A DNA stretch of 64,000 bases from Aeromicrobium sp. Leaf350 (GCF_916858655.1 NZ_CAKASL010000001.1:1691271-1755270), one strand, 5' to 3'; counted from the stretch's first letter, positions 1-8,586 are shown. The notes: generated from the letters alone by a model not told the origin. Program-made: numbers and translations.

Positions 1-248
1 ATGAGCGCGTTGATCACGAGCAGGGCGAGGCCCAGCGTCAGGATGATGAACGGCAGCGACAACAGCTTCACGACCGGCGCGACGAACATGCTGATGACGG
101 TGAAGAACAGGCCGACCAGGACCACCGCGAGGACCCGGTTCGTCATCGTCTCGTTGGGCTCGCCGATGTCCATGTGGCTGCCGAGCAGCCAGGCCGCGAA
201 GGCGAGCGCGACCGAGCTGGCGACCCAGGTGCTGAGGAAACGTTCCAT
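1..248 (-). CDS. phage holin family (4-TM) membrane protein, 3' part outside window
   Basis: Partial gene running off the left edge; the visible 82 residues are the N-terminal part starting MERFLSTWVASSVALAF. Three hydrophobic segments are visible (about residues 6-21, 38-56 and 60-82), with the charged loop HMDIGEPNETMTNR between the first two. This pattern matches the small actinobacterial 'phage holin family' membrane proteins (PF04020 type), which despite the name are ordinary chromosomal proteins of unknown role. The family is usually about 120-130 aa, so roughly 40 residues are missing. It lies 40 bp upstream of, and is not obviously co-transcribed with, the convergent-free minus-strand transporter gene that follows. 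Assignment rests on hydropathy and overall look, so it is moderate. Confidence 0.6.
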   Translation of the reverse strand, partial: MERFLSTWVASSVALAFAAWLLGSHMDIGEPNETMTNRVLAVVLVGLFFTVISMFVAPVVKLLSLPFIILTLGLALLVINAL

Positions 249-287
249 GGGGCGAGTCTGGCAGAGGCCCGATCCGGCCGCTCCGCG

Positions 288-1250
288 CTACACCGGGGTC
301 GGGGGGAGGGTCTCCACCGCGACCCGTCGGGAGGTCTGGGCCAGCACGATCCCGCCCAGCACGAGCAGCACGCCCAGGACCTGCACGGGCGCGAGGCTCT
401 CGGCGAACCACAACCAGCCGACGACGACGGCCCCGGCCGGCTCGAGCATCGCGACGACGCTGACGGTCATGGCCGGCAGGTGGCGCAGGGCCAGGAGCAG
501 GAGGAAGAACGGCGCCGTCGTGCCGAGCACCACGACCGACGTCATCGCGACCCAGGCGGGCACGCTCAGATGGTCGAGCCGCCCCAGCATCGAGGCCGTG
601 CTGCCGAGCTGGTCCGCGGTCCAGAACGGCTGCACCACGTTGAGCACGACCGTCGCGACGAGGAACGCCCACAGGATCACGGCCAGGGGCGTCATGCTGC
701 CCGTGTCGTGCTCGCCGAGCAGGAAGTACGCCGCGAAGCACAGACCCGCCGCGAGCGCCGCGAGGAGCCCGATCCCGTCGAACGCGACGCCGGACCAGAT
801 CCGCCCGACGAGCGCGAGCCCGACGAGCGCCAGGCCGAGCGCCGGCCACATGCGGGGCTGCACCGGCTCGCGACGCACGAACCGCACCCACAGCACGACC
901 CAGACCGGTCCGAGGTACTCCACGAGCAGCGCGATGCTGAGCGGCAGCCGGTCGATCGCGACGTTGTAGAACCCCTGCAGGCCGGCGACGCCGACCAGTC
1001 CGAGCCCGATCACGAGCGGGACCTGGCGCCCCCGCGGCAGCCGGAAGGCGGTGCGCTCGGTCAGCAGCGCGATCAGCACCAGCACCAGCAGCGCCCCCGT
1101 CACGCGCACCGCGGTGAAGGTCTCGATGTCGGTGCCGGAGCGCAGCGGGACCCGCGACATCCCGGCGTTGACGGCGAACAGGACGGCCGCCGTCAGGACG
1201 AAGGCGTAGCCGATCCAGGGGCGGGTCGGCGCGGGGGAGGGCGTGCTCAC
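288..1250 (-). CDS. EamA/RhtA-type drug/metabolite transporter
   Basis: A 320-aa integral membrane protein with about ten hydrophobic segments arranged as two EamA repeats (roughly residues 14-145 and 165-300), the standard size for this family. The first segment reads GYAFVLTAAVLFAVNAG and the second repeat begins near GIGLLAALAAGLCFAAYF. Members export amino acids, metabolites or small drugs across the cytoplasmic membrane; the substrate cannot be read from sequence. The start is GTG (VSTPSPAPTRP). The aquaporin gene lies 16 bp upstream on the same strand, so the two may be co-transcribed. No ideal Shine-Dalgarno spacing is present: GGAGG sits almost against the GTG. Confidence 0.85.
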   Translation of the reverse strand: MSTPSPAPTRPWIGYAFVLTAAVLFAVNAGMSRVPLRSGTDIETFTAVRVTGALLVLVLIALLTERTAFRLPRGRQVPLVIGLGLVGVAGLQGFYNVAIDRLPLSIALLVEYLGPVWVVLWVRFVRREPVQPRMWPALGLALVGLALVGRIWSGVAFDGIGLLAALAAGLCFAAYFLLGEHDTGSMTPLAVILWAFLVATVVLNVVQPFWTADQLGSTASMLGRLDHLSVPAWVAMTSVVVLGTTAPFFLLLLALRHLPAMTVSVVAMLEPAGAVVVGWLWFAESLAPVQVLGVLLVLGGIVLAQTSRRVAVETLPPTPV

Positions 1251-1266
1251 GCCTCCATGGTGACGG

Positions 1267-1971
1267 TCAGTCGCGGCCGAGGATCACGTGGTGCACGGCT
1301 CCGGCGATCGCCGCCCCGACGAGGGGCGCGACGACGAACGCCCACTGCTGCGCCAGCACGTCGCCGCCGGCGAACCACGCGACCCCGAGCGAGCGCGCCG
1401 GGTTCACCGACGTGTTGCTGATCGGGATGCTCACGAGGTGGATCAGCGTCAGGCCGAGCCCGATCGTCAACCCGCTGAAGCCCACGGCGGCCCGCTTCGC
1501 CGAGGCGCCCAGGATGATGAACAGGAACACCGCGGTCAGGAGGGTCTCGGCGACCAGCACCGACGTGAGGTCGTAACCCTCGGGCGATCGGTCGCCAAAG
1601 CCGTTGGTGGCGAAGGCGCCCTTGGCCGAGAACCCGTCGGTGCCCCGCGCGATGACGTAGAGGACCCCTCCAGCGATGCTCGCGCCGGCGACCTGGACCG
1701 CGGCGTAGCCGGGCACGTCCTTCCACGCGAAGCGGCGTGCCAGGGCGAGCCCGACCGTGACGGCCGGGTTGAAGTGCCCACCCGAGACCGGGCCGAAGGC
1801 GTAGGCGCCGGTGACGACCGTGAGGCCGAAGGCGAGCGCGACACCGAGGTAGCCGACCTCCTCGCCAGCGAAGATCGCGGTGCCACAGCCGCCGAGCACC
1901 AGCCAGAAGGTCCCGAGCGCCTCGGCGCCGAGACGCTGGGCGGTGGTGGGGTCGGACGTGAGAGGGGTCAT
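1267..1971 (-). CDS. aqpZ: aquaporin Z-type water channel
   Basis: A 234-aa MIP-family channel. Both half-helix motifs are intact: HFNPAVT (NPA at about residues 68-70) and NTSVNPARS (NPA at 190-192). The residues IHLVSIPISNTSVNPARS match the E. coli AqpZ region that carries the His, Thr and Arg of the water-selective aromatic/arginine filter, which favours water over glycerol. Six transmembrane segments are visible. The ATG at 1971 (MTPLTSDPTTAQRL) is chosen because the upstream in-frame extension is short, Arg/Pro-rich and lies over the divergent promoter region. The gene is divergent from the aminotransferase at 2043. Confidence 0.88.
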   Translation of the reverse strand: MTPLTSDPTTAQRLGAEALGTFWLVLGGCGTAIFAGEEVGYLGVALAFGLTVVTGAYAFGPVSGGHFNPAVTVGLALARRFAWKDVPGYAAVQVAGASIAGGVLYVIARGTDGFSAKGAFATNGFGDRSPEGYDLTSVLVAETLLTAVFLFIILGASAKRAAVGFSGLTIGLGLTLIHLVSIPISNTSVNPARSLGVAWFAGGDVLAQQWAFVVAPLVGAAIAGAVHHVILGRD

Positions 1972-2029
1972 GCCCGCACGGTAGACCCGCGATGGCCCCT
2001 CCGGGAGACCCGAACTGACCACCCCGGCC

Positions 2030-2035
2030 TAGTCT
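2030..2035 (+). promoter_or_regulatory. leaderless-type -10 box of the aminotransferase gene
   Basis: TAGTCT lies 7 bp before the ATG at 2043. With transcription expected about 7 bp after the box, the mRNA would begin at or next to the start codon. The same TANNNT-N6/7-start arrangement recurs at many genes in this window. Confidence 0.5.
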
Positions 2036-2042
2036 CGAGGTC

Positions 2043-3089
2043 ATGACGACTCCCGTGCCCAGGCCCGCGATCGCCGCCGTCCCGCCGTACCGTCCGGGTC
2101 GGCCCGCCGTGAGCGACGAGCTCAAGCTGTCGAGCAACGAGCTGCCCTTCGCGCCGCTGCCCGGCGTGCTGGCGGCGGCCACCCAGCTGCTCGGCCGGAT
2201 GAACCGGTACCCCGACGCCGGCTGCACCGCGTTGTACGAGGCGCTGGCCGAGACCTTCGAGGTGGAGCCCGACCAGCTGGCCGCCGGCACCGGCTCGGTC
2301 GACGTGCTCTACCGGGCGATCGCCGCGTTCGCGGGACCCGGTGACGAGGTCGTCCTGCCGTGGCGCTCGTTCGAGGCGTACCCGCTCGCGGTCGCCGTGA
2401 GCGGTGCGACCGCCGTGACCGTGCCGCTCCGCCCGGACGCCACGCACGACATCGACGCGATGGCGGCGGCCGTCACCGAGCGCACCAAGGTCGTGCTGGT
2501 CTGCACCCCCAACAACCCGACGGGACCGGTGGTCACGGCCACCGAGCTCGAGCACCTCCTGGCGCGTGTCCCGTCGCACGTGCTCGTCGTGGTCGACGAG
2601 GCGTACGTGGAGTTCGTGCGCGACCCGCTCGCGGCCTCGGGCCTGGCCGCGCTGCAGACGCACCCGAACGTCCTCGTGCTGCGCACGTTCTCGAAGGCTC
2701 ACGGCCTGGCGGGCCTGCGCGTGGGCTACGGCATCGGCTCGCCCGACGTCATCGAGGCCGTGCGCGTGGCGGTGCCGTTCGGCGTCACGGACGTGGCGCA
2801 GGTCGCCGCGATCGCGTCGCTCGGCGAGACCGACGCGATGCGTCGCCGGGTCGAGACCGTCGTGGCGGAGCGCGACCGGGTCGCCACGGCGCTGCTCGCG
2901 GCCGGGTGGGAGGTGCCGGTCTCGGAGGCGAACTTCGTCTGGCTGCCCGTCGGGGCCCAGGCCCTCGCCGTCGCGGCCCGCTGCGAGCCCGTCTCGGTCA
3001 GGCCGTTCGCGGGCGAGGGCGTCCGGGTCACGATCGGCGACCCGTCGGCCAACGACCTCGTGCTCGAGGCGCTGCGCGACCCGGTGTGA
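2043..3089 (+). CDS. hisC: histidinol-phosphate / aromatic aminotransferase (PLP, class I/II)
   Basis: A 348-aa fold-type I PLP enzyme of the HisC group. Visible motifs are LSSNELPF near the N-terminus, the NNPTG motif at about 157-161, DEAYVEF at 185-191, and the PLP lysine in FSKAHGLAGLRVGYG (Lys about 218). Members transfer the amino group between glutamate and imidazole-acetol phosphate (histidine synthesis) or aromatic 2-oxo acids. No other his gene is nearby, so an aromatic aminotransferase (Pat) role is as likely as histidine synthesis. The next genes encode a 2-oxoacid dehydrogenase that could consume transamination products, but a hairpin at 3154-3169 and a 197-bp gap separate them. 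The start is supported by the TAGTCT box 7 bp upstream. Confidence 0.8.
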   Translation: MTTPVPRPAIAAVPPYRPGRPAVSDELKLSSNELPFAPLPGVLAAATQLLGRMNRYPDAGCTALYEALAETFEVEPDQLAAGTGSVDVLYRAIAAFAGPGDEVVLPWRSFEAYPLAVAVSGATAVTVPLRPDATHDIDAMAAAVTERTKVVLVCTPNNPTGPVVTATELEHLLARVPSHVLVVVDEAYVEFVRDPLAASGLAALQTHPNVLVLRTFSKAHGLAGLRVGYGIGSPDVIEAVRVAVPFGVTDVAQVAAIASLGETDAMRRRVETVVAERDRVATALLAAGWEVPVSEANFVWLPVGAQALAVAARCEPVSVRPFAGEGVRVTIGDPSANDLVLEALRDPV

Positions 3090-3153
3090 CGACAGCAGGG
3101 CCGTGCTGGTGTCGGCGTGCGGCCGGTGACGTCTGTGTTGCAACCGGGTGAAA

Positions 3154-3169
3154 GCCCTTCCCGAAGGGC
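3154..3169 (+). terminator. short GC-rich hairpin after the aminotransferase gene
   Basis: GCCCTTC, CC, GAAGGGC forms a perfect 7-bp inverted repeat, followed on the plus strand by the pyrimidine-rich CCGTCCTCCCTT. It lies 65 bp after the stop codon and before the dehydrogenase operon. No strong U-tract follows, as is usual for high-GC actinomycetes. Confidence 0.4.
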
Positions 3170-3286
3170 CCGTCCTCCCTTAGCGTGAGTGGGACCTAGG
3201 TCACGTCGCCCGTCCTCACCTGGTCGGCGGCGAACCACCGACACTGCCGCCGGAGACCCCGGCGTCGGCCGACGTTGGGGGATCCC

Positions 3287-4408
3287 ATGAACCCGTCCCT
3301 GCCCACCGAGAGCGATGAGTCCGACCTCGTCCGCCTGCTGACGCCCGAGGGCGCGCGGGTGGAGCACGCGGATGCCGGCTGGTCCGGCACGGACGCCGAC
3401 CTGTTCGCGCTGTACCGCGACATGGTCCTGACGCGTCGCATCGACACCGAGGGCTACGCCCTGCAGCGCCACGGCGAGCTCGGCCTGTGGCCGCCGTGCC
3501 TCGGGCAGGAGGCCGTCCAGGTCGGCACCGCCCACGCCCTGCGCGCGCAGGACATGGCGTTCCCGACGTACCGCGACCACGGCGTCGCCTGGGTCCGCGG
3601 CGTCCCGCCCGAGCGTCTCCTCGGGATCTACCGCGGCACCGAGCACGGCGGCTGGGACCCGGCCGAGCACGGCATCGCGCTGCCGGCGATCATCATCGGC
3701 GCCCAGACCCTGCACGCGGCCGGCTACGCGATGGGCGTGCTGATGGACGAGGCCGTGGGCCATGCCGACTCCTCGCGTGACGCGGCCGTGGCGGTCTACC
3801 TCGGCGACGGGGCCACGAGCCAGGGCGACACGCTCGAGGCGATGTCGTGGGCCGCGTCGTTCTCGCTGCCGCTCGTGTTCGTGATCGAGAACAACCAGTA
3901 CGCGATCTCGACCGCCACCAGTCGTCAGACGACGGTGCCGCTCGTGCGCCGCGCTGCCGGCTTCGGCATCCACGGCGTGCGCGTCGACGGCAACGACGTG
4001 CTGGCCTCGCAGGCCGTCATGGAGGCGGCCCTCGGCCGGGCTCGCGACGGCCACGGCCCGACCGTGATCGAGGCGGTCACCTACCGTCGCGGCGCCCACA
4101 CGACCTCCGACGACCCGTCGCGCTACCGCGCGGGGGAGGAGACCGAGTACTGGGAGGCGCGCGACCCGATCGCCCGGGTGCGCGTCCTGCTCGACTCGCT
4201 CGGCACCTTCGAGCGGGAGCTCGCCGAGCTCGACGCCGAGGCCGAGGCCCTGGGGGAGCGGCTGCGATCTGCGTGCCGCACCCTGCCCGAGCCCGACCTC
4301 GCGGCGCTGTTCGACCTGGTGCACGTCGAGACCACGCCGGAGCTGCGGGAGCAGCAGGAGGCGGCGATCGCCTGGAAGGCCCTCGACACGGAGGAGACGG
4401 CGTCATGA
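3287..4408 (+). CDS. 2-oxoacid dehydrogenase E1 component, alpha subunit (pyruvate or branched-chain)
   Basis: A 373-aa thiamine-diphosphate enzyme subunit that decarboxylates a 2-oxo acid and passes the acyl group to the E2 lipoyl arm. The ThDP/Mg motif is clear: GDGATSQGDTLEAM through IENNQYAIS (the GDG...NN motif, about residues 173-208). The N-terminal part carries the family signature around LGLWPPCLGQEAVQVGTAHAL, and the regulatory-loop region YRRGAHTTSDDPSRY. It begins a tight operon: its stop overlaps the E1beta start by 4 bp (ATGA). Subunit layout (separate alpha, beta, E2; no E3 gene) is typical of actinobacterial branched-chain complexes; sequence alone does not distinguish pyruvate from branched-chain substrates. 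An in-frame ATG at 3275 exists, but the ATG at 3287 is preferred. Confidence 0.85.
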   Translation: MNPSLPTESDESDLVRLLTPEGARVEHADAGWSGTDADLFALYRDMVLTRRIDTEGYALQRHGELGLWPPCLGQEAVQVGTAHALRAQDMAFPTYRDHGVAWVRGVPPERLLGIYRGTEHGGWDPAEHGIALPAIIIGAQTLHAAGYAMGVLMDEAVGHADSSRDAAVAVYLGDGATSQGDTLEAMSWAASFSLPLVFVIENNQYAISTATSRQTTVPLVRRAAGFGIHGVRVDGNDVLASQAVMEAALGRARDGHGPTVIEAVTYRRGAHTTSDDPSRYRAGEETEYWEARDPIARVRVLLDSLGTFERELAELDAEAEALGERLRSACRTLPEPDLAALFDLVHVETTPELREQQEAAIAWKALDTEETAS

Positions 4409-5394
4409 CGCGCATGAGCATCGCGGCCGCCCTGAACGCCGGCCTCCGCGCGGCCCTGGAGTCCGACCCGCACGTGGTGCTGATGGGTGAGGACATCGGC
4501 GCGCTCGGCGGCGTCTTCCGTGTGACCGACGGACTGCAGAAGGACTTCGGGGCGGCGCGCGTGATCGACGCGCCTCTCGCGGAGTCGGCCATCATGGGCA
4601 CCGCCGTGGGGCTGGCGATGCGCGGCTACCGCCCCGTGGTCGAGATCCAGTTCGACGGCTTCGTCTACCCGGCGTACGACCAGCTCGTGAACCAGGTCGC
4701 GCGTCTGCACTACCGCTCCGGCGGGCTCGTGCGCATGCCGATCGTGGTGCGCATCCCCTACGGCGGCGGCATCGGTGCGGTCGAGCACCACTCCGAGAGC
4801 CCCGAGGCCCAGTTCGCGATGACGCCGGGCCTGAAGGTGCTGACCCCGGCCACGGCGCACGACGCGTTCTGGATGGTGCAGGAGGCGGTGGCGTCGGACG
4901 ACCCCGTCGTGCTGATGGAGCCGAAGCGGCGGTACTGGGAGTCGAGCGAGGTCGGTGACCAGCCGGCGCCGACCTGGTCGTCGGTCGTCCGCCGCGAGGG
5001 CAGCGACGCGACGCTCGTGACGTACGGCCCGATGGTCGCGACGTGCCTGGCGGCGGCCGAGACCGCCGCCGCGGAGGGCCGCGAGATCGAGGTCGTCGAC
5101 CTCCGCACGCTCTCGCCGCTGGACCTCCAGCCCGTCATGGCATCCGTGCGCCGCACCGGTCGCGTCGTCGTCGTGCACGAGGCCCAGCGCACGCTCGGCA
5201 TCGGCGCCGAGGTGGCGGCTCGCATCGGCGAGCGCTGCTTCTTCCACCTCGAGGCCCCGGTGGGCCGGGTGACGGGATACGACATGCCGTACCCGCCGAG
5301 CCGCGTCGAGGAGGAGTTCCTGCCGGACGTCGACCGCATCCTCGACGCCGTCGACGCGACCTTCACCGCCGGCTCCGACGGGGAGGCCCTCTGA
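4405..5394 (+). CDS. 2-oxoacid dehydrogenase E1 component, beta subunit
   Basis: A 329-aa partner of the E1alpha subunit, completing the ThDP-dependent heterotetramer. Typical E1beta features are GEDIGALGGVFRVTDGL near residues 28-44, the conserved ThDP-binding Glu within the APLAESAIMGTAVGLA region, and the C-terminal half with VVVHEAQRTLGIGAEVAARI. The start ATG at 4405 overlaps the upstream stop (ATGA) and its own stop TGA overlaps the E2 start ATG at 5394 by one base, so the three proteins are translationally coupled. Cytoplasmic. Confidence 0.88.
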   Translation: MTRMSIAAALNAGLRAALESDPHVVLMGEDIGALGGVFRVTDGLQKDFGAARVIDAPLAESAIMGTAVGLAMRGYRPVVEIQFDGFVYPAYDQLVNQVARLHYRSGGLVRMPIVVRIPYGGGIGAVEHHSESPEAQFAMTPGLKVLTPATAHDAFWMVQEAVASDDPVVLMEPKRRYWESSEVGDQPAPTWSSVVRREGSDATLVTYGPMVATCLAAAETAAAEGREIEVVDLRTLSPLDLQPVMASVRRTGRVVVVHEAQRTLGIGAEVAARIGERCFFHLEAPVGRVTGYDMPYPPSRVEEEFLPDVDRILDAVDATFTAGSDGEAL

Positions 5395-6674
5395 TGGCGC
5401 AGTTCCGTCTCCCCGACGTGGGTGAGGGCCTGACCGAGGCCGAGATCGTCACGTGGCACGTGGCGGTCGGCGACGTCGTGGCGGTCAACGACGTGCTCGT
5501 CGACATCGAGACCGCGAAGTCGGTCGTCGAGCTGCCGAGCCCGTTCGCGGGCACCGTGACCGACCTGCTCGTGGAGCCCGGTCGCACCGTCCCGGTCGGC
5601 ACGCCGATCGTCGCGATCGGTGAGGCCGCCGAGGTGGCGGACGCCGCGGCCGAGGAGAAGGCACCCGAGATGCTCGTGGGCTACGGGCCCAAGGACGAGG
5701 CGTCGGGAGGTCGGCGACGCCGGCGAGCCGCCGTGCCCGCCGCCGTGGGTGCCACGGCCACCGCGACGGTGGAGCGTCCGCGTGCCGCGCCGCCGGTGCG
5801 GCTGCTGGCCCGCCGCCTGGGTGTCGACCTGGCCCGCGTCCCGTGCGACGGCATCGTGACCCGCCGCGACCTGGAGAGCTTCGTGCGGTCGCACGACGGC
5901 GACGCGTCTCGGGTGGCTGGCGACGCCGCTGCGGCGCCCGCCCCCGCCCCCGCGACTGCGCCTGCGCCTGCGCCGAGCGCGGGGGACCGCACGGTTCCGC
6001 ACACCGCCGTGCGCCGCGTGACGGCGGCGGCGATGGTCGCCTCGGCCTTCACCGCGCCGCACGTCACGGAGTGGGTCGAGGTCGACGTCTCACGCACGGT
6101 CGAGCTCGTCGAGCGCCTGCGCGGCGAGCGGGAGTGGCGCGACGTCCCCGTCTCGACGTTGCACCTGGTGCTGCGCTCGGTCTGCCTCGCGCTGCGCCGC
6201 ACGCCCGAGCTGCACGCCGTCTGGGGCGACGACGCCCTGACGATCCCCGAGCACGTCGGCCTGGGGGTCGCGGCGGCCACCGACCGAGGGCTCGTGGTGC
6301 CGGTCGTGCCGCAGGCCGAGACCCTCGACCTCCGCGGGATCGTGGAGCAGGTCGGCGAGCTCGTCGCGGTGGCGCGCAGCGGTCGTCTCCAGCCGGCCCA
6401 GATGGCCGGAGGCACCTTCACGGTGACCAACATCGGGGTCTTCGGCGTCGATGCCGGCACCCCGATCCTGCCGCCGGGGCAGACCGGGATCCTGGCCGTC
6501 GGGGCCATCACGCGCAAGCCGTGGGTGGATGAGCACGACCAGGTCGTGCCGCGCTGGGTCACGACGCTCGCGCTGAGCTTCGACCACCGCGCGGTCGACG
6601 GTGCGCAGGGCTCCCGCTTCCTGCGCGACGTGGCCGACCTGCTGCACGACCCGGCCCTCGCCCTGACCGTCTGA
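5394..6674 (+). CDS. dihydrolipoamide acyltransferase (E2) of a 2-oxoacid dehydrogenase complex
   Basis: A 426-aa E2 with the standard three parts: one lipoyl domain (residues 1-77, lipoylation lysine in DIETAKSVVE, Lys42), a peripheral-subunit-binding domain (about 125-165, APPVRLLARRLGVDLARV), an Ala/Pro linker (PAPAPATAPAPAPSAG) and the catalytic acyltransferase domain (about 200-426). The active-site motif FDHRAVDGAQGSRFL is intact near the C-terminus. It transfers the acyl group from E1 to coenzyme A. A single lipoyl domain is more like branched-chain or OdhB-type E2 than the multi-lipoyl actinobacterial AceF. No E3 gene is adjacent, so a shared lipoamide dehydrogenase must act in trans. 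The operon ends in a strong hairpin. Confidence 0.88.
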   Translation: MAQFRLPDVGEGLTEAEIVTWHVAVGDVVAVNDVLVDIETAKSVVELPSPFAGTVTDLLVEPGRTVPVGTPIVAIGEAAEVADAAAEEKAPEMLVGYGPKDEASGGRRRRRAAVPAAVGATATATVERPRAAPPVRLLARRLGVDLARVPCDGIVTRRDLESFVRSHDGDASRVAGDAAAAPAPAPATAPAPAPSAGDRTVPHTAVRRVTAAAMVASAFTAPHVTEWVEVDVSRTVELVERLRGEREWRDVPVSTLHLVLRSVCLALRRTPELHAVWGDDALTIPEHVGLGVAAATDRGLVVPVVPQAETLDLRGIVEQVGELVAVARSGRLQPAQMAGGTFTVTNIGVFGVDAGTPILPPGQTGILAVGAITRKPWVDEHDQVVPRWVTTLALSFDHRAVDGAQGSRFLRDVADLLHDPALALTV

Positions 6675-6679
6675 TCCCG

Positions 6680-6742
6680 CGAGACGTGGTCGCTCCGGCC
6701 TCGGATTCCGCCGCGAGGCGGTGCCGGAGTGACCACGTCTCG
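6680..6742 (+). terminator. 20-bp-arm hairpin ending the dehydrogenase operon; member of an intergenic palindrome family
   Basis: Arms 6680-6699 and 6723-6742 match at 19 of 20 positions (CGAGACGTGGTCGCTCCGGC against the complement of GCCGGAGTGACCACGTCTCG). The loop carries its own short CCTCG/CGAGG stem. It fills the gap between the E2 stop and the MFS gene. A related palindrome with the same ACGTGGTC / GTGACCAC core occurs at 44831-44890, also right after an operon. Confidence 0.6.
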
Positions 6743-6749
6743 GGGGACC

Positions 6750-6755
6750 TAGGAT
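6750..6755 (+). promoter_or_regulatory. leaderless-type -10 box of the MFS gene
   Basis: TAGGAT lies 6 bp before the GTG at 6762, right after the terminator hairpin. It fixes the GTG as the likely start. Confidence 0.5.
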
Positions 6756-6761
6756 GAGCGG

Positions 6762-8045
6762 GTGCTGCTGAGGCGAGATCGTCAGGGGTCGGCGGCCCTC
6801 ATCTGGGCGGTCGCGCTGGCGGCCTACCTCCTCGCCGTCTTCCACCGGTCGTCCCTGGCGGTCGCGGGCCTCGAGGCGGCCGACCGGTTCGGCATCTCGG
6901 CGGCCCAGCTCGCCACCTTCACGACGGTGCAGCTCATCGTCTACGCCGGCCTGCAGATCCCGGTCGGCCTGGCGCTCGACCGGTTCGGTCCGCGGCGCCT
7001 GCTCGTGATCGGTGCCGTCGTGATGACGATCGGCCAGGCCTGCTTCGCCTACGTCGACTCCTACCCGGCCGCCGTCGCGGCCCGGGTCCTGGTCGGCGCC
7101 GGCGACGCCCTCACCTTCACCTGCGTGCTGCGGCTGATCGCGACCTGGTTCGCGGGCCCGCGCGTGCCGCTGATGACCCAGCTCACCGGCGCTACGGGCC
7201 AGGTCGGCGCCATCGCCGCAGCGCTGCCCATGACGTGGGCCTTCCGGCACTGGGGCTGGACCAACGCCTACCTCACCGCGGCCGGGCTGGGGGTGCTCGT
7301 CACGGTCCTCGTGCTGCTGGTGATCCGCGACGCCCCCGGCACGTGGCGGCGTCCCGGACCCGCGATCTCGGTCGCGTCGGTGCGGTTCAGCCTCGCGGAG
7401 TCGTGGCGGCACCCGGGCACGCGGCTGGGCTTCTGGACGCACTTCACCACGCAGTTCAGCGGCACGACCCTGGCCCTGCTCTGGGGGTACCCGTTCTTCG
7501 TGCGCGGCGAGGGCCGCACGTCCGAGCAGGCCGGCCTGTTGCTGACGCTCCTGGTCGTCGCCCTCGTGATCGCCGGGCCCGTGCTGGCACTGATCACGTC
7601 CCGGCACCCCTACCGCCGCTCGGACCTCGTGATGGGCATCGTCGTGGCGATGGCCGCGGCCTGGGGAGTCGTGCTCGCGTGGCCGGGGGACGCGCCGACC
7701 TGGCTGCTGGTCGCGCTGGTCGTGGTGGTGGGCATCGGGGCGCCCGCCTCGGTCATCGGCTTCGAGTACGGGCGCGAGTTCAATCCCGACGTCCGGCTCG
7801 GCGCCGCCATCGGCATCATCAACCAGGGCGGCTTCCTCGCGAGCCTGCTCCTGGTGGTGGCGATCGGGCTGATCCTGGACTGGCGCACCCCGAGCGGATC
7901 GGACTACACGTCCGAGGCGTTCCGGTGGGCCATGTCGGCGCAGTACGTGCTCTGGGCGCTGGGGCTCGCGAACATCTGGCGGGCGCGTCGCCGCACCCGC
8001 AAGCACGTCGCCGCGGTCCCGGAGACCGGAACCGCGGCGACGTAG
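6762..8045 (+). CDS. MFS transporter
   Basis: A 427-aa membrane protein with about twelve hydrophobic segments, the normal size and shape of a major facilitator. The loop between helices 2 and 3 shows the family motif A region (GLALDRFGPRRLLVIG, the G-x-x-x-D-R-x-G-R-R pattern). It likely moves a small solute or drug using the proton gradient; the substrate is not evident. The GTG start is supported by TAGGAT 6 bp upstream. The last codons, up to the stop, form a near-perfect hairpin (8006-8042), so the terminator is encoded in the gene's own 3' end. The gene is convergent with the acetyltransferase that follows. Confidence 0.85.
   Translation: MLLRRDRQGSAALIWAVALAAYLLAVFHRSSLAVAGLEAADRFGISAAQLATFTTVQLIVYAGLQIPVGLALDRFGPRRLLVIGAVVMTIGQACFAYVDSYPAAVAARVLVGAGDALTFTCVLRLIATWFAGPRVPLMTQLTGATGQVGAIAAALPMTWAFRHWGWTNAYLTAAGLGVLVTVLVLLVIRDAPGTWRRPGPAISVASVRFSLAESWRHPGTRLGFWTHFTTQFSGTTLALLWGYPFFVRGEGRTSEQAGLLLTLLVVALVIAGPVLALITSRHPYRRSDLVMGIVVAMAAAWGVVLAWPGDAPTWLLVALVVVVGIGAPASVIGFEYGREFNPDVRLGAAIGIINQGGFLASLLLVVAIGLILDWRTPSGSDYTSEAFRWAMSAQYVLWALGLANIWRARRRTRKHVAAVPETGTAAT
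8006..8042. terminator. bidirectional hairpin embedded in the 3' coding end of the MFS gene
   Basis: Arms 8006-8022 and 8026-8042 pair at 16 of 17 positions around an AGA loop (CGTCGCCGCGGT...ACCGCGGCGACG). The right arm stops immediately before the TAG stop at 8043-8045. The convergent acetyltransferase gene ends at 8059, so the same hairpin can serve both strands. Confidence 0.6.
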
Positions 8046-8058
8046 GGGGGCTGCTGCG

Positions 8059-8586
8059 TCAGCGTGTGCGCAGCATCATGAGGTTGACCTTGCCCTCGTG
8101 CTCGAGGCGGCCCACCTCCCGGTAACCGCGTCCCGTGTGGAACGCGATCGATCCGTCGTTGGTCTCGTAGATCTCCAGCCCGATCGGCAGGTCGCCCTCG
8201 ATCGCGTCGTACAGACGCGAGGCGACGCCCTGGCGGCGGTGCGTGGAGGCGGTGACGATGCGGTCGAGGTAGACGTAGTCCTTGAGACGGTCCTCGAACC
8301 AGCGGTAGCGGCTGGAGTCGTAGTCGGCGCCCGGGGGCAGCGTGATGACGAAGCCGGCGATCGCGCCGTCGTCGTCCAGCACCAGCGCGTCGTCGGCCTC
8401 GGCCACGAGGGCGGCCAGCGACTCGCGGTCGAGCGGGCCGACGCCCTCCAGGGCACCCTGGTTGATGTCGATGACCGCGTCGAAGTCGGCGGCCTCGAGG
8501 GGCCGCACGTAGGGGCCGCTGGTGTCGGGCAGCGCCTGCTCCAAGGTCGGGGTGGACGTGATGTTCGTGCTCATGTCTGGGCTCAT
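8059..8586 (-). CDS. GNAT family N-acetyltransferase
   Basis: A 175-aa acetyl-CoA-dependent acetyltransferase. The acetyl-CoA pyrophosphate loop is visible as VTASTHRRQGVASRLYDAIE (the Q/R-x-x-G-x-G/A pattern of motif A), preceded by the substrate-side strand DYVYLDRIV and followed by the motif B region FHTGRGYREVGRLEHEGK near the C-terminus. The substrate is unknown. Two in-frame ATGs (8586 and 8574) are both possible; the later one drops four residues (MSPD). It is monocistronic between a convergent transporter and a same-strand SDR gene. Confidence 0.8.
   Translation of the reverse strand: MSPDMSTNITSTPTLEQALPDTSGPYVRPLEAADFDAVIDINQGALEGVGPLDRESLAALVAEADDALVLDDDGAIAGFVITLPPGADYDSSRYRWFEDRLKDYVYLDRIVTASTHRRQGVASRLYDAIEGDLPIGLEIYETNDGSIAFHTGRGYREVGRLEHEGKVNLMMLRTR

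Noticed and set aside
3170..3286. Riboswitch or leader peptide before the E1alpha gene
   Set aside because: No known riboswitch core could be recognised and no small frame with a ribosome site is present.
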